Source of the DNA: Pseudemcibacter aquimaris
GTDB taxonomy: Bacteria > Pseudomonadota > Alphaproteobacteria > Sphingomonadales > Emcibacteraceae
Assembly (NCBI RefSeq): GCF_028869115.1
Contig: NZ_CP079800.1
Span: 372,001-436,000 of the forward strand
Length of the DNA: 64,000 nt
Reading direction: 5' to 3'
Shown here: positions 36,201 to 45,075 of the stretch, in pieces
Position numbering within the stretch: position 1 is the first letter of the stretch
Layout: each line of letters begins with the position of its first letter
Translations under genes and position numbers: made by a program
The notes under the pieces: generated by a model
Databases searched by the model: none
Told to the model about the DNA's origin: nothing
What the model saw: the letters and a program-made list of their open reading frames with translations, nothing else

Positions 36201-36241
36201 AGTAACCTATCTTGACTATTAAATAGATATGTTACTTTATA
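36201..36241 (+). promoter_or_regulatory. Imperfect palindrome with embedded promoter-like -35, upstream of second exbD
   Basis: AGTAAC (36201-36206) and GTTACT (36231-36236), with inner TATCT/AGATA, form an imperfect 36-nt dyad. TTGACT at 36212-36217 with an 18-nt spacer to TTTATA (36236-36241) could be the promoter of the second exbD. The dyad would overlap it, as an operator does. Confidence 0.4.
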
Positions 36242-36377
36242 AAAAATATCTATGTGATTAAATGAACAAACGCCAATTTAGGCGATATCAGTTTTTCATG
36301 AATATTCTGTTCTGGGAAAATTGATAAGAGTTAAATGTTCAATATTAGTGAACATAAAAGGAAGGAAAGAACAGAAT

Positions 36378-36782
36378 ATGCGTAAAAAACATTCAAAAGG
36401 CCAAGAAGATGCCGACATTGATATGACACCGATGCTTGACATTGTGTTTATTATGTTGATCTTTTTCATTGTGACGGCATCTTTCCTGAAAGAAGCAGGA
36501 ATTGACGTGAACCGTCCAGAAGGTGGTGCGCCACCTGATAGCCCAGAAGATTCACAAAATATTATGATCCTGGTTACAGCAGAAGACGAAGTATGGATGG
36601 AAGCTCGCCAAATCGATGTTCGTGCAGTTCGCGCGAACGTGGAACGCCTTAAAGCAGAAAATCCAGATGGTGCAATCGTTGTTCAAGCTGAAAGAGATTC
36701 GTCAACAGGTGTTATTGCCCGTATTTTGGACTCTTTGAATATGGCTGGATTTAGAGATCACGTGCTTGCAACGTCAGATTAA
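36378..36782 (+). CDS. Second ExbD biopolymer transport protein (paralogue)
   Basis: 134 aa from the ATG at 36378 (AAGGAAAG upstream). The N-terminal half is nearly identical to the ExbD at 33660 (IDMTPMLDIVFIMLIFFIVTASF), and the periplasmic half has the same VDVRAVRANVERLKAEN-like run with small changes. An insertion (GAPPDSPEDSQ) lies after NRPEG. It stands alone between two near-identical terminators without its own ExbB, so it must use an ExbB from the main operon or elsewhere. Looks like a segmental duplication. Confidence 0.93.
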   Translation: MRKKHSKGQEDADIDMTPMLDIVFIMLIFFIVTASFLKEAGIDVNRPEGGAPPDSPEDSQNIMILVTAEDEVWMEARQIDVRAVRANVERLKAENPDGAIVVQAERDSSTGVIARILDSLNMAGFRDHVLATSD

Positions 36783-36822
36783 ATACATATAAATTCATTT
36801 TCATATGAGTAGATGGATAATT

Positions 36823-36853
36823 AAAAAGCAGGGTTTTTGACCCTGCTTTTTTT
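36823..36853. terminator. Terminator after second exbD (same hairpin as 36169)
   Basis: AAAAAGCAGGG (36823-36833) pairs with CCCTGCTTTTTTT (36841-36853), 7-nt loop, long T-run on the plus strand and A-run on the other side. Confidence 0.9.
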
Positions 36854-36870
36854 ATGGGGGTTTTGCACCC

Positions 36871-36899
36871 TTGACTCAAAATTAGTAATGTTATACTAT
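36871..36899 (+). promoter_or_regulatory. Promoter TTGACT-N17-TACTAT for second tonB
   Basis: TTGACT at 36871-36876 and TACTAT at 36894-36899 with an ideal 17-nt spacer. GTAAT/ATTAC half-sites flank and overlap the -10, an operator-like arrangement. The resulting leader is about 140 nt and holds a CCAAG/CTTGG dyad around GGGACGTCCC (about 36929-36953). No known riboswitch recognised. Confidence 0.55.
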
Positions 36900-37044
36900 T
36901 ACATTAATGCTTTAATATAAAGCAGATGCCCAAGTGGGACGTCCCTTTGCTTGGTTGTAACTTGAAAACGGGGATACCGGTTATCATGTCACGACTAAGG
37001 TCAGGCTATAGCAAATAGAAACTGATTGAAAAAGGAGACTAACC

Positions 37045-37644
37045 ATGATTTCAAGATATTTTATATCCTTCAACTTAGCTGCATTGATCACAATCTCGCT
37101 ATTTTTTGCGATGAATTTGTTGATTAGTAACGGTGAGACGGTGTTGGTTGAAAAGGAAAACACAGTACCAATAATATTTATTAAACCTAGAGAAGTAGAA
37201 GAAACCAAAACGAGGGAGCGTATGCCTGAAGAACCTATCGTTGAACTAATACCAGAAGTTAACATTCCTTTAGTTCCTGGTGATACAACTAATGTAATTC
37301 CCACAGGAGGGGAAATCGTAATAGTTGACCCAGTAGTAACACATAAGAAAAATCCAACTGGTTTTGACATTGAAGGTGGACACACACCAATCGTAAGAGT
37401 AGCGCCGCAATATCCCACGAATATGGCCTCGAAAGGGATCGAAGGTTATGTAAAAGTAAGCTTTACAATCACTGTTAACGGCAGTGTTAAAGATGCAACT
37501 GTTATTGAAAGTAGCCACCGGGGCTTTGAAAGAAACGCATTGCGAGCCGTTGAAAAATTCAAATATAAACCCAAAGTGGTTGATGGTGTCGCTGTACCAG
37601 TTACGGGAATGACAACGACATTAGAATTTAAATTGGAAAAATAA
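37045..37644 (+). CDS. Second TonB energy transducer (paralogue)
   Basis: 199 aa, AAAAAGGAG upstream. Same layout as the first TonB: helix RYFISFNLAALITISLFFAMN, short linker with Glu/Pro, and C-terminal TonB domain (RVAPQYPTNMASKGIEGYVKVSF, RNALRAVEKFKYKPKVVDG). The C-terminal domain is clearly paralogous to the first TonB; the linker differs fully. It uses more AGA/ATA codons than the first. It has its own promoter and terminator, so it could be switched on separately to serve other receptors. Confidence 0.92.
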   Translation: MISRYFISFNLAALITISLFFAMNLLISNGETVLVEKENTVPIIFIKPREVEETKTRERMPEEPIVELIPEVNIPLVPGDTTNVIPTGGEIVIVDPVVTHKKNPTGFDIEGGHTPIVRVAPQYPTNMASKGIEGYVKVSFTITVNGSVKDATVIESSHRGFERNALRAVEKFKYKPKVVDGVAVPVTGMTTTLEFKLEK

Positions 37645-37650
37645 TCCTTC

Positions 37651-37674
37651 GGGGCGCAATTTAAACTGCGCCCC
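37651..37674 (+). terminator. Terminator after second tonB
   Basis: GGGGCGCA (37651-37658) pairs with TGCGCCCC (37667-37674), 8-nt loop, followed by AAATTT. Confidence 0.7.
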
Positions 37675-37790
37675 AAATTTCAAGCCCCCAAATTGAACTG
37701 TTCCTTGATTGATAAAGTGAATTGCTTTATCGTGAGTTCATTGATTTTAAATCTTTTTTTGTCTGAATAACGCGACAAACGGGGCTGTTG

Positions 37791-38972
37791 ATGAATTTCG
37801 CAACACATGTCATTTTATTAATCGGTAATTTAATCATATCGACTTTTGCATCGATGATGACATTAAGTAGTTATCCTGAACTTGGAAACTTTGCTTCCTT
37901 AATTGTTGGCGGCTGTGTCTTTTTACTGGGCGGGCAAATTCATCTAATCTATGTTCTGCGTCAAACCAAAGAAGACCTGCAGGCGCGTTTACTGGCGCTG
38001 CATCAGGACAATCAGGTTTATCTTGATCGTATCGAAGAACTGTCTCATGAAGCGGATAGTTTGAAAGAGCATGTTAATACACTTGATAAGGGCGATAACA
38101 AAGAAATTGTTAATGAAATGCGCCTGTTGCAAACGCTGTTAAATCAGGTTGTTGAAAAGTCTGGAAAATCATTTTCTAAGGCACTTAAAACACCGAAAAC
38201 AGATGACTATGCACAGGGAATAGAGCGTGAGGCAGATGAAATCCTGAATGTGATGCATTATGCGCTCGAAGATAACCGTATTGATTTATATCTTCAGCCA
38301 ATTGTATCACTTCCATCCCGTAAAACTGTTCACTATGAAGCATACTCAAGGGTAAGAGATGATAAGGGGGAGGTAATCTTCCCTTCACAATATATCAAAC
38401 TAGCGGAAGACTCCGGACTGGTGAGCACACTTGATAATTTACTGCTGTTCCGCTGTATTCAAGTGATCCGCCGTCTTGGCGCGCGTCGTCCGAATATGCG
38501 CTTCTTCTGTAACATTTCATCGGTGTCACTGAATGATAAGGACTTCTTCCCGCAATTCGTTGATTTCATGTTGGATAATCAGGAACTGGCAGACCGCCTT
38601 GTGTTTGAATTTACACAGCAAGATGTCATGAGACAGTCCAATGACGTTTGGCAATCACTCGGAAGTTTGGGGCGTAAAGGCTTTAGTTTCTCAATGGATA
38701 ATGTGGATGTTCTTAATCATGATATCGCTAATCTGGCAGGACGTTATTTCCGTTATGTGAAAATTAAACCGGATTTATTCCTTGATGATAAGCTTGATAT
38801 AGATCGACGTGACTTGAAAGAAGCATACGCCCGTTATGAGATTGAGCTTATTATTGAAAAAATCGAACAGGATGACATGCTTGTTGAAATACTTGAATGT
38901 GGTATTGAGCGTGGACAAGGATACCTGTTTGGCGAGCCAGTTCTAAGCAGTGATATCACCAGCAAGTTATAA
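37791..38972 (+). CDS. Membrane-anchored, degenerate EAL-domain protein
   Basis: 393 aa. Two N-terminal helices (about 5-27 and 35-58), a coiled coil (about 60-125) and a C-terminal EAL fold (about 150-390). The landmarks are altered. The EAL motif reads YEAYSR, FEFTQQDV replaces the usual E(F/L)TE, and the DDFGTG loop is SMDNVDVLNHD. Most metal-binding acidic residues for c-di-GMP hydrolysis are missing, so it is probably a c-di-GMP receptor or a non-enzymatic scaffold. It ends at a strong bidirectional terminator. Confidence 0.82.
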   Translation: MNFATHVILLIGNLIISTFASMMTLSSYPELGNFASLIVGGCVFLLGGQIHLIYVLRQTKEDLQARLLALHQDNQVYLDRIEELSHEADSLKEHVNTLDKGDNKEIVNEMRLLQTLLNQVVEKSGKSFSKALKTPKTDDYAQGIEREADEILNVMHYALEDNRIDLYLQPIVSLPSRKTVHYEAYSRVRDDKGEVIFPSQYIKLAEDSGLVSTLDNLLLFRCIQVIRRLGARRPNMRFFCNISSVSLNDKDFFPQFVDFMLDNQELADRLVFEFTQQDVMRQSNDVWQSLGSLGRKGFSFSMDNVDVLNHDIANLAGRYFRYVKIKPDLFLDDKLDIDRRDLKEAYARYEIELIIEKIEQDDMLVEILECGIERGQGYLFGEPVLSSDITSKL

Positions 38973-39006
38973 AAAAAGGCGCGCTTTAAATTAAAGCACG
39001 CCTTTT
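38971..39006. terminator. Bidirectional terminator between the EAL gene and cheZ
   Basis: AAAAAGGCGCGCTTTAA pairs with TTAAAGCACGCCTTTT with a single C/A mismatch; A-run and T-run flank it on the two sides. It serves both converging genes. Confidence 0.85.
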
Positions 39007-39026
39007 GTGAATTCTTCTATTAGATA

Positions 39027-39806
39027 TTAGCCAAATAAACTATCAATATCGTTTTGAGAGGTTTCTTCTTTCTTCTCAATATCATCTTCTGAAGTTTCTT
39101 CAGCATCATCAGCAGATGCTTCTGGTGCTTCATCAAAATCGCCGCCAATAAGGGCGTCAACATCACCTTGGTCGATACCTTCGCCGGCTAAAGCTGGGCC
39201 ATTTAATAGATCTTCATCTGATGCTTCTTCGCTAAGTTCACCTGTTTCTGGATCAATGATTGGCTTGGTGCCTTGACCACCTGCCGCGCCTTCTGCGATA
39301 CCAAGAATAGTAATTAGCTTACCAACACGATCTTCAACATGGTTTAGTGTTTTAACCACCTTGCTGATGCGTTGTCCGGTAATATCCTGGAACGAGCATG
39401 CTTCGAATATTTTCATCACTTCGTCATTGATGTGAGCTTTATATTCATCAAAATCATCAGAATCGAAGCTCATTAAATCTTCGGCTGCCTGCATGATTGT
39501 ATCTGTTGCTGATTCTGTTGCCTCAACAATCGCATCCAGTTCTTGTCCCGCACGCGGGATTCCTGCACTATCCGCATGATCTGGGGATAATGATGAAATT
39601 TCTGCGCGCGCATCTTCGATATAATCTGCGAGGTCCTGACACTCTTTATAAAGCGTCAGGTCAATAGACTTGAAATAACTTTCAAGCGAACGCATAAGAA
39701 TTTCTGTAACCGCCGCTACATCCGGTAATGCAATAGGAAGATGATCGCCGGCCCGTAATCGATCGACAAGTGGTCCAATATGGTCTGGCAATAATCCTGA
39801 TGACAT
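39027..39806 (-). CDS. cheZ: CheZ-like chemotaxis phosphatase
   Basis: 259 aa, long helical protein. The motif SFQDITGQRISKVVKTLNHVEDRVGKL (about 137-165) contains the catalytic Gln that positions water on phosphorylated CheY. An acidic, low-complexity linker (about 190-250) ends in the CheY-docking tail NDIDSLFG. CheZ shuts off CheY-P signalling. It overlaps the upstream cheY by 1 nt. Confidence 0.9.
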   Translation of the reverse strand: MSSGLLPDHIGPLVDRLRAGDHLPIALPDVAAVTEILMRSLESYFKSIDLTLYKECQDLADYIEDARAEISSLSPDHADSAGIPRAGQELDAIVEATESATDTIMQAAEDLMSFDSDDFDEYKAHINDEVMKIFEACSFQDITGQRISKVVKTLNHVEDRVGKLITILGIAEGAAGGQGTKPIIDPETGELSEEASDEDLLNGPALAGEGIDQGDVDALIGGDFDEAPEASADDAEETSEDDIEKKEETSQNDIDSLFG

Positions 39807-40192
39807 TAAAATTCTCCAAGCACGCTACTAAGCTTTGCTTTCAATGTGGCTGCGTTAAATGGCTTAACGATGTAATTGTTAACGCCTGCTTTTTTCGCAG
39901 CAATAACGTTATCCGTTTTTGATTCGGCAGTGACCATGATAAACGGCAGTGATTTAAGCATGTCATCTGCACGCACTTCTTTAAGAAGTTCATAACCAGT
40001 CATTGGTTCCATATTCCAGTCGGAAATGATCAAATCATAATTTTTTGTACGTAACTTGTTTAGCGCTTCCGCGCCATCTGTGGCTTCGTCAACATTGTGA
40101 AAGCCAAGTTGCTTTAGCAAATTACGAATAATTCTTAGCATTGTTTTATAGTCATCTACGATCAAGATGGATAATGACATATCTACGGCCAT
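39806..40192 (-). CDS. cheY: CheY-like response regulator
   Basis: 128-aa single receiver domain. The acid pair is in ILIVDDYKTM, the phosphorylated Asp in LIISDWNMEPM (near residue 58), the switch Thr in IMVTAES (near 91) and the Lys in IVKPFN (near 113). This is the flagellar-motor or adaptor CheY that the adjacent CheZ should dephosphorylate. No cheA, cheW or receptor gene is nearby. Confidence 0.93.
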   Translation of the reverse strand: MAVDMSLSILIVDDYKTMLRIIRNLLKQLGFHNVDEATDGAEALNKLRTKNYDLIISDWNMEPMTGYELLKEVRADDMLKSLPFIMVTAESKTDNVIAAKKAGVNNYIVKPFNAATLKAKLSSVLGEF

Positions 40193-40454
40193 TTTTTTCC
40201 CTGTCCTTATTTATGGTTAAAAAAATTATCTTTGCTGAATAAAATTTGCCAGCGAATGATTTCAACTTATCGCTAGAGCCTAAAAAAAGGGTTAATAGAA
40301 TGGTTAATCAGGCAATTTTTGTAAAAAAAACATAAAATTTGTTCAAAAAACCCTATAAAAATGACTGTAATAATTGATTTATTTGCACTAGGGTGAGTAA
40401 ATAATATCGTTTTTTCGCTTAAACTACAACTTATTTGGCCTAAAGTAATGCTCC
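40193..40454. other. Divergent intergenic region cheY/ribF
   Basis: 262 nt of AT-rich sequence. I looked for an FMN riboswitch ahead of ribF and did not recognise one. No strong hairpin. Confidence 0.4.
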
Positions 40455-41441
40455 ATGAAAATATTCAGACACATTGATTCTTTCCCTGAAGAATGCAGAG
40501 GATCCGTCATTGTACTTGGAAATTTTGATGGTTTTCATAAAGGTCATCAAAAAGTAATCGGCCAAGCGGGAAAGATCGCCCATGAAATGGGGACCACTCT
40601 TTCTGTCTTAAGTATGGAACCGCATCCAAGGATGTTTTTTAATCCAGAACAGCGTGAATTCAGACTAACATCATTTAGAACAAAGGCGCACTTGTTGCAG
40701 GAATTCGGGGTTGACCATTTTATTGTACTGCCGTTTGATAAAGAGCTCGCAACCATGAAAGCACAGGATTTTGTGCTTGATGTGCTTGTGAAAAATATCG
40801 GGGCGATACATGTTGTTGTTGGTTATGATTATTGTTTCGGCGCCGGTAGAAGCGGCGGTGTAAATGTGCTTGGCTGGTTATCCAAAGAAGAACAATTCGG
40901 ATTAACCGTTGTCGAAAAAGTCATGGAAGATGATCATACTTATTCTTCAAGCAATATTCGCGCAACACTTGAATTGGGCGATGTGCGTAAAGTGGCCGAT
41001 AGGCTTGGTCATTGGTGGCATGTGGAAGGGCACGTTAGAAAAGGGGACCAGCGTGGCCGTACCATCGATTTCCCAACGGCAAATTTATTGATGGATGGCT
41101 ATATTGAACCAAAGTATGGCGTTTATGCTGTAAGGGTTATTATTGAGGCCGGAGACCATAAAGGAACATGGAAGGCAATCGCAAATGTTGGCAGGCGTCC
41201 AACGTTTAATAAAGAAGACATACTTCTTGAAAGCCATATTTTCGATTTTCAAGGCGATATTTATGAACAACCAGTGAAGGTTGAATTTGTTGATTTCATC
41301 AGGCCGGAAATGAAATTTGACGGTCTTGAAAAATTACGTGAACAAATTGAAAAAGATTGCCTGATCGCAAGAGAAATCCTAGATAGACAAGAAAATCAGC
41401 AATCATTTATCCCAGCACCAGCATTAAGCGATCATATATAG
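40455..41441 (+). CDS. ribF: Bifunctional riboflavin kinase / FAD synthetase
   Basis: Phosphorylates riboflavin to FMN and adenylates it to FAD. 328 aa in two domains. The N-terminal nucleotidyltransferase (about 15-185) has GNFDGFHKGHQKVI and the SSSNIRATLELG end. The C-terminal kinase (about 190-310) has GRTIDFPTANLLM. Standard length and order. Upstream of ileS, as in many proteobacteria. Confidence 0.97.
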   Translation: MKIFRHIDSFPEECRGSVIVLGNFDGFHKGHQKVIGQAGKIAHEMGTTLSVLSMEPHPRMFFNPEQREFRLTSFRTKAHLLQEFGVDHFIVLPFDKELATMKAQDFVLDVLVKNIGAIHVVVGYDYCFGAGRSGGVNVLGWLSKEEQFGLTVVEKVMEDDHTYSSSNIRATLELGDVRKVADRLGHWWHVEGHVRKGDQRGRTIDFPTANLLMDGYIEPKYGVYAVRVIIEAGDHKGTWKAIANVGRRPTFNKEDILLESHIFDFQGDIYEQPVKVEFVDFIRPEMKFDGLEKLREQIEKDCLIAREILDRQENQQSFIPAPALSDHI

Positions 41442-41525
41442 TTAAATATCGCAAAATAAGCTCGACATGGGGGTAGTATGCTTGCTACATAGTGTAAATT
41501 TTAATTCATTAGACAAGCAAAAGTT

Positions 41526-44348
41526 ATGACCAAAGATTATCGCGAAACTATTTTTCTGCCGAAGACAGATTTCCCTATGAAGGGCAACCTGCCGAACCGT
41601 GAACCACAGTGGCTGGAACGTTGGAACGAAATTGGTATTTATGACCGTATTCGTGAGAACGCACAGGGTCGTGAAAAATATATTTTGCATGATGGACCGC
41701 CATATGCGAACGGTAACATCCACATGGGCCATGCCATGAACAAAATCTTGAAAGACATCATTGTGCGTACGCAACAAATGTCCGGTAAGGATGCACCATA
41801 TGTTCCGGGTTGGGATTGTCACGGTCTGCCGATCGAATGGATGATCGAAAAGAAATACAAAAACGCTGGTAAAAATAAAGACGAAGTTGATCCGGTTGAA
41901 TTTCGTAAAGAATGCCGTGCGTTTGCCGATAAATGGGTTGGCACACAGAAAGAACAGTTCCAGCGCCTTGGAATTTTTGGTGATTGGGAAAAACCATATC
42001 TCACCATGAATTATGACAGTGAAGCACAAATCGTTCGTGAGCTTTTGAAGTTCTTAATGAATGGTGGTCTTTATCGTGGATCAAAATCCATCATGTGGTC
42101 GGTTGTTGAAAAAACAGCCCTCGCGGAAGCTGAAGTGGAATATATGGACCACACATCACATATGATTGATGTGGGTTTTAATGTCGTGAAATCAGGCATT
42201 GACGCAATCATTGGTTCCAAGATCGTGATCTGGACAACAACACCTTGGACGATGCCGGGTAACCGCGGTATCGCATATGGCGTTGATTATGATTATCTTG
42301 CATTCGAAGTCACAGAGGTTTCCGAAGAATCCCGTGTTAAGGTTGGTGAAAAACTTGTCATCGCACGTGATCTGATGGAAGAATTCTGTGGCCGTACAGG
42401 CATCACGGGCCACAATGAATTTGCATCATTCAAGGGTGCGGAATTAGAAGGTACAATCTGTCACCACCCATGGAATGGCAAAGGATATGATTATGATGTG
42501 CTTGTGGTGGAAGGATTCCATGTAACAACTGATTCTGGTACTGGTTTTGTGCATATCGCCCCAAGCCATGGTCAGGAAGACTTTGAAGTCGGTCAACAGT
42601 TCGGCCTTGAAACACCATTTACGGTGGATGAGGGTGGACTTTATTATGACAATATCCCAATGTTTGCCGGTGAACATGTTTATAAGGTCCATGACCATGT
42701 TTGTGAGGAACTAACAAACGCTGGTGCGCTTCTTGCCAGATCAAAAATTGTTCACAGCTATCCACATAGTTGGCGTTCAAAAGCACCGCTGATTTTCCGT
42801 AATACACCGCAATGGTTTATTTCCATGGATACAAATGACCTTCGTGATAATGCGATGAAGGCCGTTGATAGCGTGCGTTGGGTGCCGGAAAACAGTAAAA
42901 ACCGTATCAGCGCGATGGTTGCGGATCGTCCGGATTGGCTCATTTCCCGTCAGCGTGCTTGGGGTGTTCCAATCACTGTGTTCGTACATAAAGGTACCAA
43001 TGAATTATTACGTGATGAAGATGTGAATGAGCGTATTGCCGCTGCCGTTGAAAAAGAAGGCGCCGATGCATGGTATACATCTGATCCGCAGGCGCTGCTT
43101 GGTGACAAATATGATGCGGCTGATTATGAACAGGTAACAGATATTCTAGACGTATGGTTCGATAGTGGTTCAACACATGCATTTGTTGTTGAAAAACGTG
43201 ATGAACTTGACCGTGGCGAAGGAAAACGAAGCGCGGACCTATACCTTGAAGGGACAGACCAACACCGTGGCTGGTTCCAGTCATCCTTGCTTGAATCATG
43301 TGGTACGCGTGGTGATGCACCATATGATCAGGTTCTGACCCATGGTTTCACCGTTGATAAAGACGGCAAGAAAATGTCCAAATCACTTGGTAATGGTGTT
43401 GATCCGCTTAAGGTTATCAAACAATATGGTGCGGATATTCTGCGTCTTTGGGTGACATCGACCGATTATTTCAGTGAGCATCGCATTGGTGATGAAATCA
43501 TTAAAAATCAGGCGGAAGCATACCGTAAAATCAGAAACACAATGCGTTTCATGATCGGTAACCTTGCTGAATTTGACGAAGCAGAAATTCTACCGATTAA
43601 TGAAATGCCGGAACTTGAAAGATGGGTTCTTCACCGCCTGACGGAAGTAGAAGAAAAAGTACGCAGCGGATTTGATGATTATAATTATCATCGTGTCTAT
43701 AATGCGCTTTATAATTTCTGCGCGGTTGATTTATCTGCTTTCTATTTTGATATCAGAAAAGATGCTCTTTATTGCGATGGTAAAATGACGACACGCCGCC
43801 GTGCAGCCAGAACCGTCATGGATGAAGTCTTTAAAGCGGTTACAAAATGGTTCGCACCGATCCTTGCCTTTACAGCAGAGGAAATTTGGCAGTCACGTTT
43901 CCCAAGTGAAAGTGATAGTGTGCATTTACAGCAGTTCCACAATATCCCTGCTGAATGGCGTGACGAAGCGCTTGGCGAAAAGTGGGAAAAAATCAGAACA
44001 CTTCGTAAAGTGGTTACTGGCGCGCTTGAGGTAGAGCGCCGTGAAAAACGTATCGGTTCAAGCCTTCAGGGTGCCGTTGATGTTTACGTTAAGGATGCAT
44101 CATACATTGACGTGATGGATGGCATTGATCTTGCGGAGATTAGTATTACATCATCAGCAAAACTATCCGAGGGCGACGCACCGGACGGCGCGTTTACGAT
44201 GGATGATGTCGATGGCATTGCCGTGATCAGCACCCTTGCCGAGGGCGGGAAATGTGAACGTTGTTGGCAAGTATTACCGGAAGTTGGCACCATTGATGGT
44301 CACGAAGATATCTGTGGTCGCTGTGCGGAAGCGGTAGAAGCACTTTAA
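41526..44348 (+). CDS. ileS: Isoleucyl-tRNA synthetase
   Basis: 940-aa class I synthetase. HIGH-type motif PPYANGNIHMGHAMNK near residue 58; KMSKSLGNGVDP near residue 618. The CP1 editing domain (TTPWTMPGNRG) lies between. The C-terminal zinc finger CERCWQVLP...CGRC marks the bacterial type. First of ileS-lspA-bamF-mutL; 2 nt before lspA. Confidence 0.98.
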   Translation: MTKDYRETIFLPKTDFPMKGNLPNREPQWLERWNEIGIYDRIRENAQGREKYILHDGPPYANGNIHMGHAMNKILKDIIVRTQQMSGKDAPYVPGWDCHGLPIEWMIEKKYKNAGKNKDEVDPVEFRKECRAFADKWVGTQKEQFQRLGIFGDWEKPYLTMNYDSEAQIVRELLKFLMNGGLYRGSKSIMWSVVEKTALAEAEVEYMDHTSHMIDVGFNVVKSGIDAIIGSKIVIWTTTPWTMPGNRGIAYGVDYDYLAFEVTEVSEESRVKVGEKLVIARDLMEEFCGRTGITGHNEFASFKGAELEGTICHHPWNGKGYDYDVLVVEGFHVTTDSGTGFVHIAPSHGQEDFEVGQQFGLETPFTVDEGGLYYDNIPMFAGEHVYKVHDHVCEELTNAGALLARSKIVHSYPHSWRSKAPLIFRNTPQWFISMDTNDLRDNAMKAVDSVRWVPENSKNRISAMVADRPDWLISRQRAWGVPITVFVHKGTNELLRDEDVNERIAAAVEKEGADAWYTSDPQALLGDKYDAADYEQVTDILDVWFDSGSTHAFVVEKRDELDRGEGKRSADLYLEGTDQHRGWFQSSLLESCGTRGDAPYDQVLTHGFTVDKDGKKMSKSLGNGVDPLKVIKQYGADILRLWVTSTDYFSEHRIGDEIIKNQAEAYRKIRNTMRFMIGNLAEFDEAEILPINEMPELERWVLHRLTEVEEKVRSGFDDYNYHRVYNALYNFCAVDLSAFYFDIRKDALYCDGKMTTRRRAARTVMDEVFKAVTKWFAPILAFTAEEIWQSRFPSESDSVHLQQFHNIPAEWRDEALGEKWEKIRTLRKVVTGALEVERREKRIGSSLQGAVDVYVKDASYIDVMDGIDLAEISITSSAKLSEGDAPDGAFTMDDVDGIAVISTLAEGGKCERCWQVLPEVGTIDGHEDICGRCAEAVEAL

Positions 44349-44350
44349 TT

Positions 44351-44836
44351 ATGATGAAGCATGGCGCCATATTTGCTGTGATTGCGTTCATTCTTGATCG
44401 CATCAGCAAATGGTGGTTCCTTGATATTTTCGATTTACCGAATAAAGGTGTAGTCGAAATTCTGCCAATATTCAATGTTGTTATGGTGTGGAATCGTGGC
44501 GTTAGTTTCGGCATGTTTTCGGCAAGTGATGAAGTTGGAAGATGGGCCCTTGTTGTTTTAACCCTTGTTATTGTTGGTGTACTTGTACACTGGTTAAGGG
44601 CCGCACAAAATATTTGGCAATCCGGTGCAATAGGGCTTGTGATTGGCGGCGCATTTGGTAACATCTATGACCGTGTAAAATTCGGCGCGGTTATTGATTA
44701 TTTCCAGTTCCACTGGAACGATTGGTATTTTGCTGTATTTAATGTCGCAGACAGTTTCATCTTTATCGGTGCTGTGTTATTAATTATAAATTCTACTTTC
44801 GGCGATGATCCGGAAGAACAAAAAGATCAAAATTGA
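44351..44836 (+). CDS. lspA: Lipoprotein signal peptidase II
   Basis: 161-aa inner-membrane aspartyl protease that removes prolipoprotein signal peptides. Four helices; the catalytic Asp pair is in NIYDRVKFGAVIDYF and FNVADSFIF. Also VWNRGVSFGMF. Coupled to ileS and followed by a lipoprotein, one of its own substrates. Confidence 0.97.
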   Translation: MMKHGAIFAVIAFILDRISKWWFLDIFDLPNKGVVEILPIFNVVMVWNRGVSFGMFSASDEVGRWALVVLTLVIVGVLVHWLRAAQNIWQSGAIGLVIGGAFGNIYDRVKFGAVIDYFQFHWNDWYFAVFNVADSFIFIGAVLLIINSTFGDDPEEQKDQN

Positions 44837-44847
44837 GGTTCAACCCT

Positions 44848-45072
44848 ATGAAAAATAAATTAGTCTTAGTGACATTTATGACTGCGTTAGTCGCAATGAT
44901 TTCCGGCTGTAGCGGTAAACAGGCTCCGGATGAGTTTCTAGTTCTTAAGAATGCGCCTCTAACTTTGCCGCCTGAATATCATTTATCACCGGGTGATGCG
45001 AATGAAGATCTTATTGATGTGAATGACCCACAGGCAATCGCAAAACGCGCCTTATTCGGTGAAGGACAGTAA
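44848..45072 (+). CDS. bamF: DUF3035/BamF-like lipoprotein
   Basis: 74 aa from the ATG at 44848 (TTGAGG upstream). Lipoprotein signal ending ISGC, then PDEFLVLKNAPLTLPPEYHL, the hallmark of the DUF3035 family. A Caulobacter BAM-complex lipoprotein of this type has been called BamF; the link here is by motif and position only. The family is usually longer, so this may be a trimmed form. Sits between lspA and mutL. Confidence 0.7.
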   Translation: MKNKLVLVTFMTALVAMISGCSGKQAPDEFLVLKNAPLTLPPEYHLSPGDANEDLIDVNDPQAIAKRALFGEGQ

Positions 45073-45075
45073 AAA

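Noticed and set aside
40193-40454. FMN riboswitch ahead of ribF
   Set aside because: None of the conserved RFN-element segments could be recognised; ribF kinases are often not riboswitch-controlled.
42973-43323. 116-aa antisense ORF in ileS and similar long shadow ORFs in hslU, hisF and ccoI
   Set aside because: They lie wholly inside strongly conserved genes on the opposite strand or another frame and show His/Arg-rich artefact composition.
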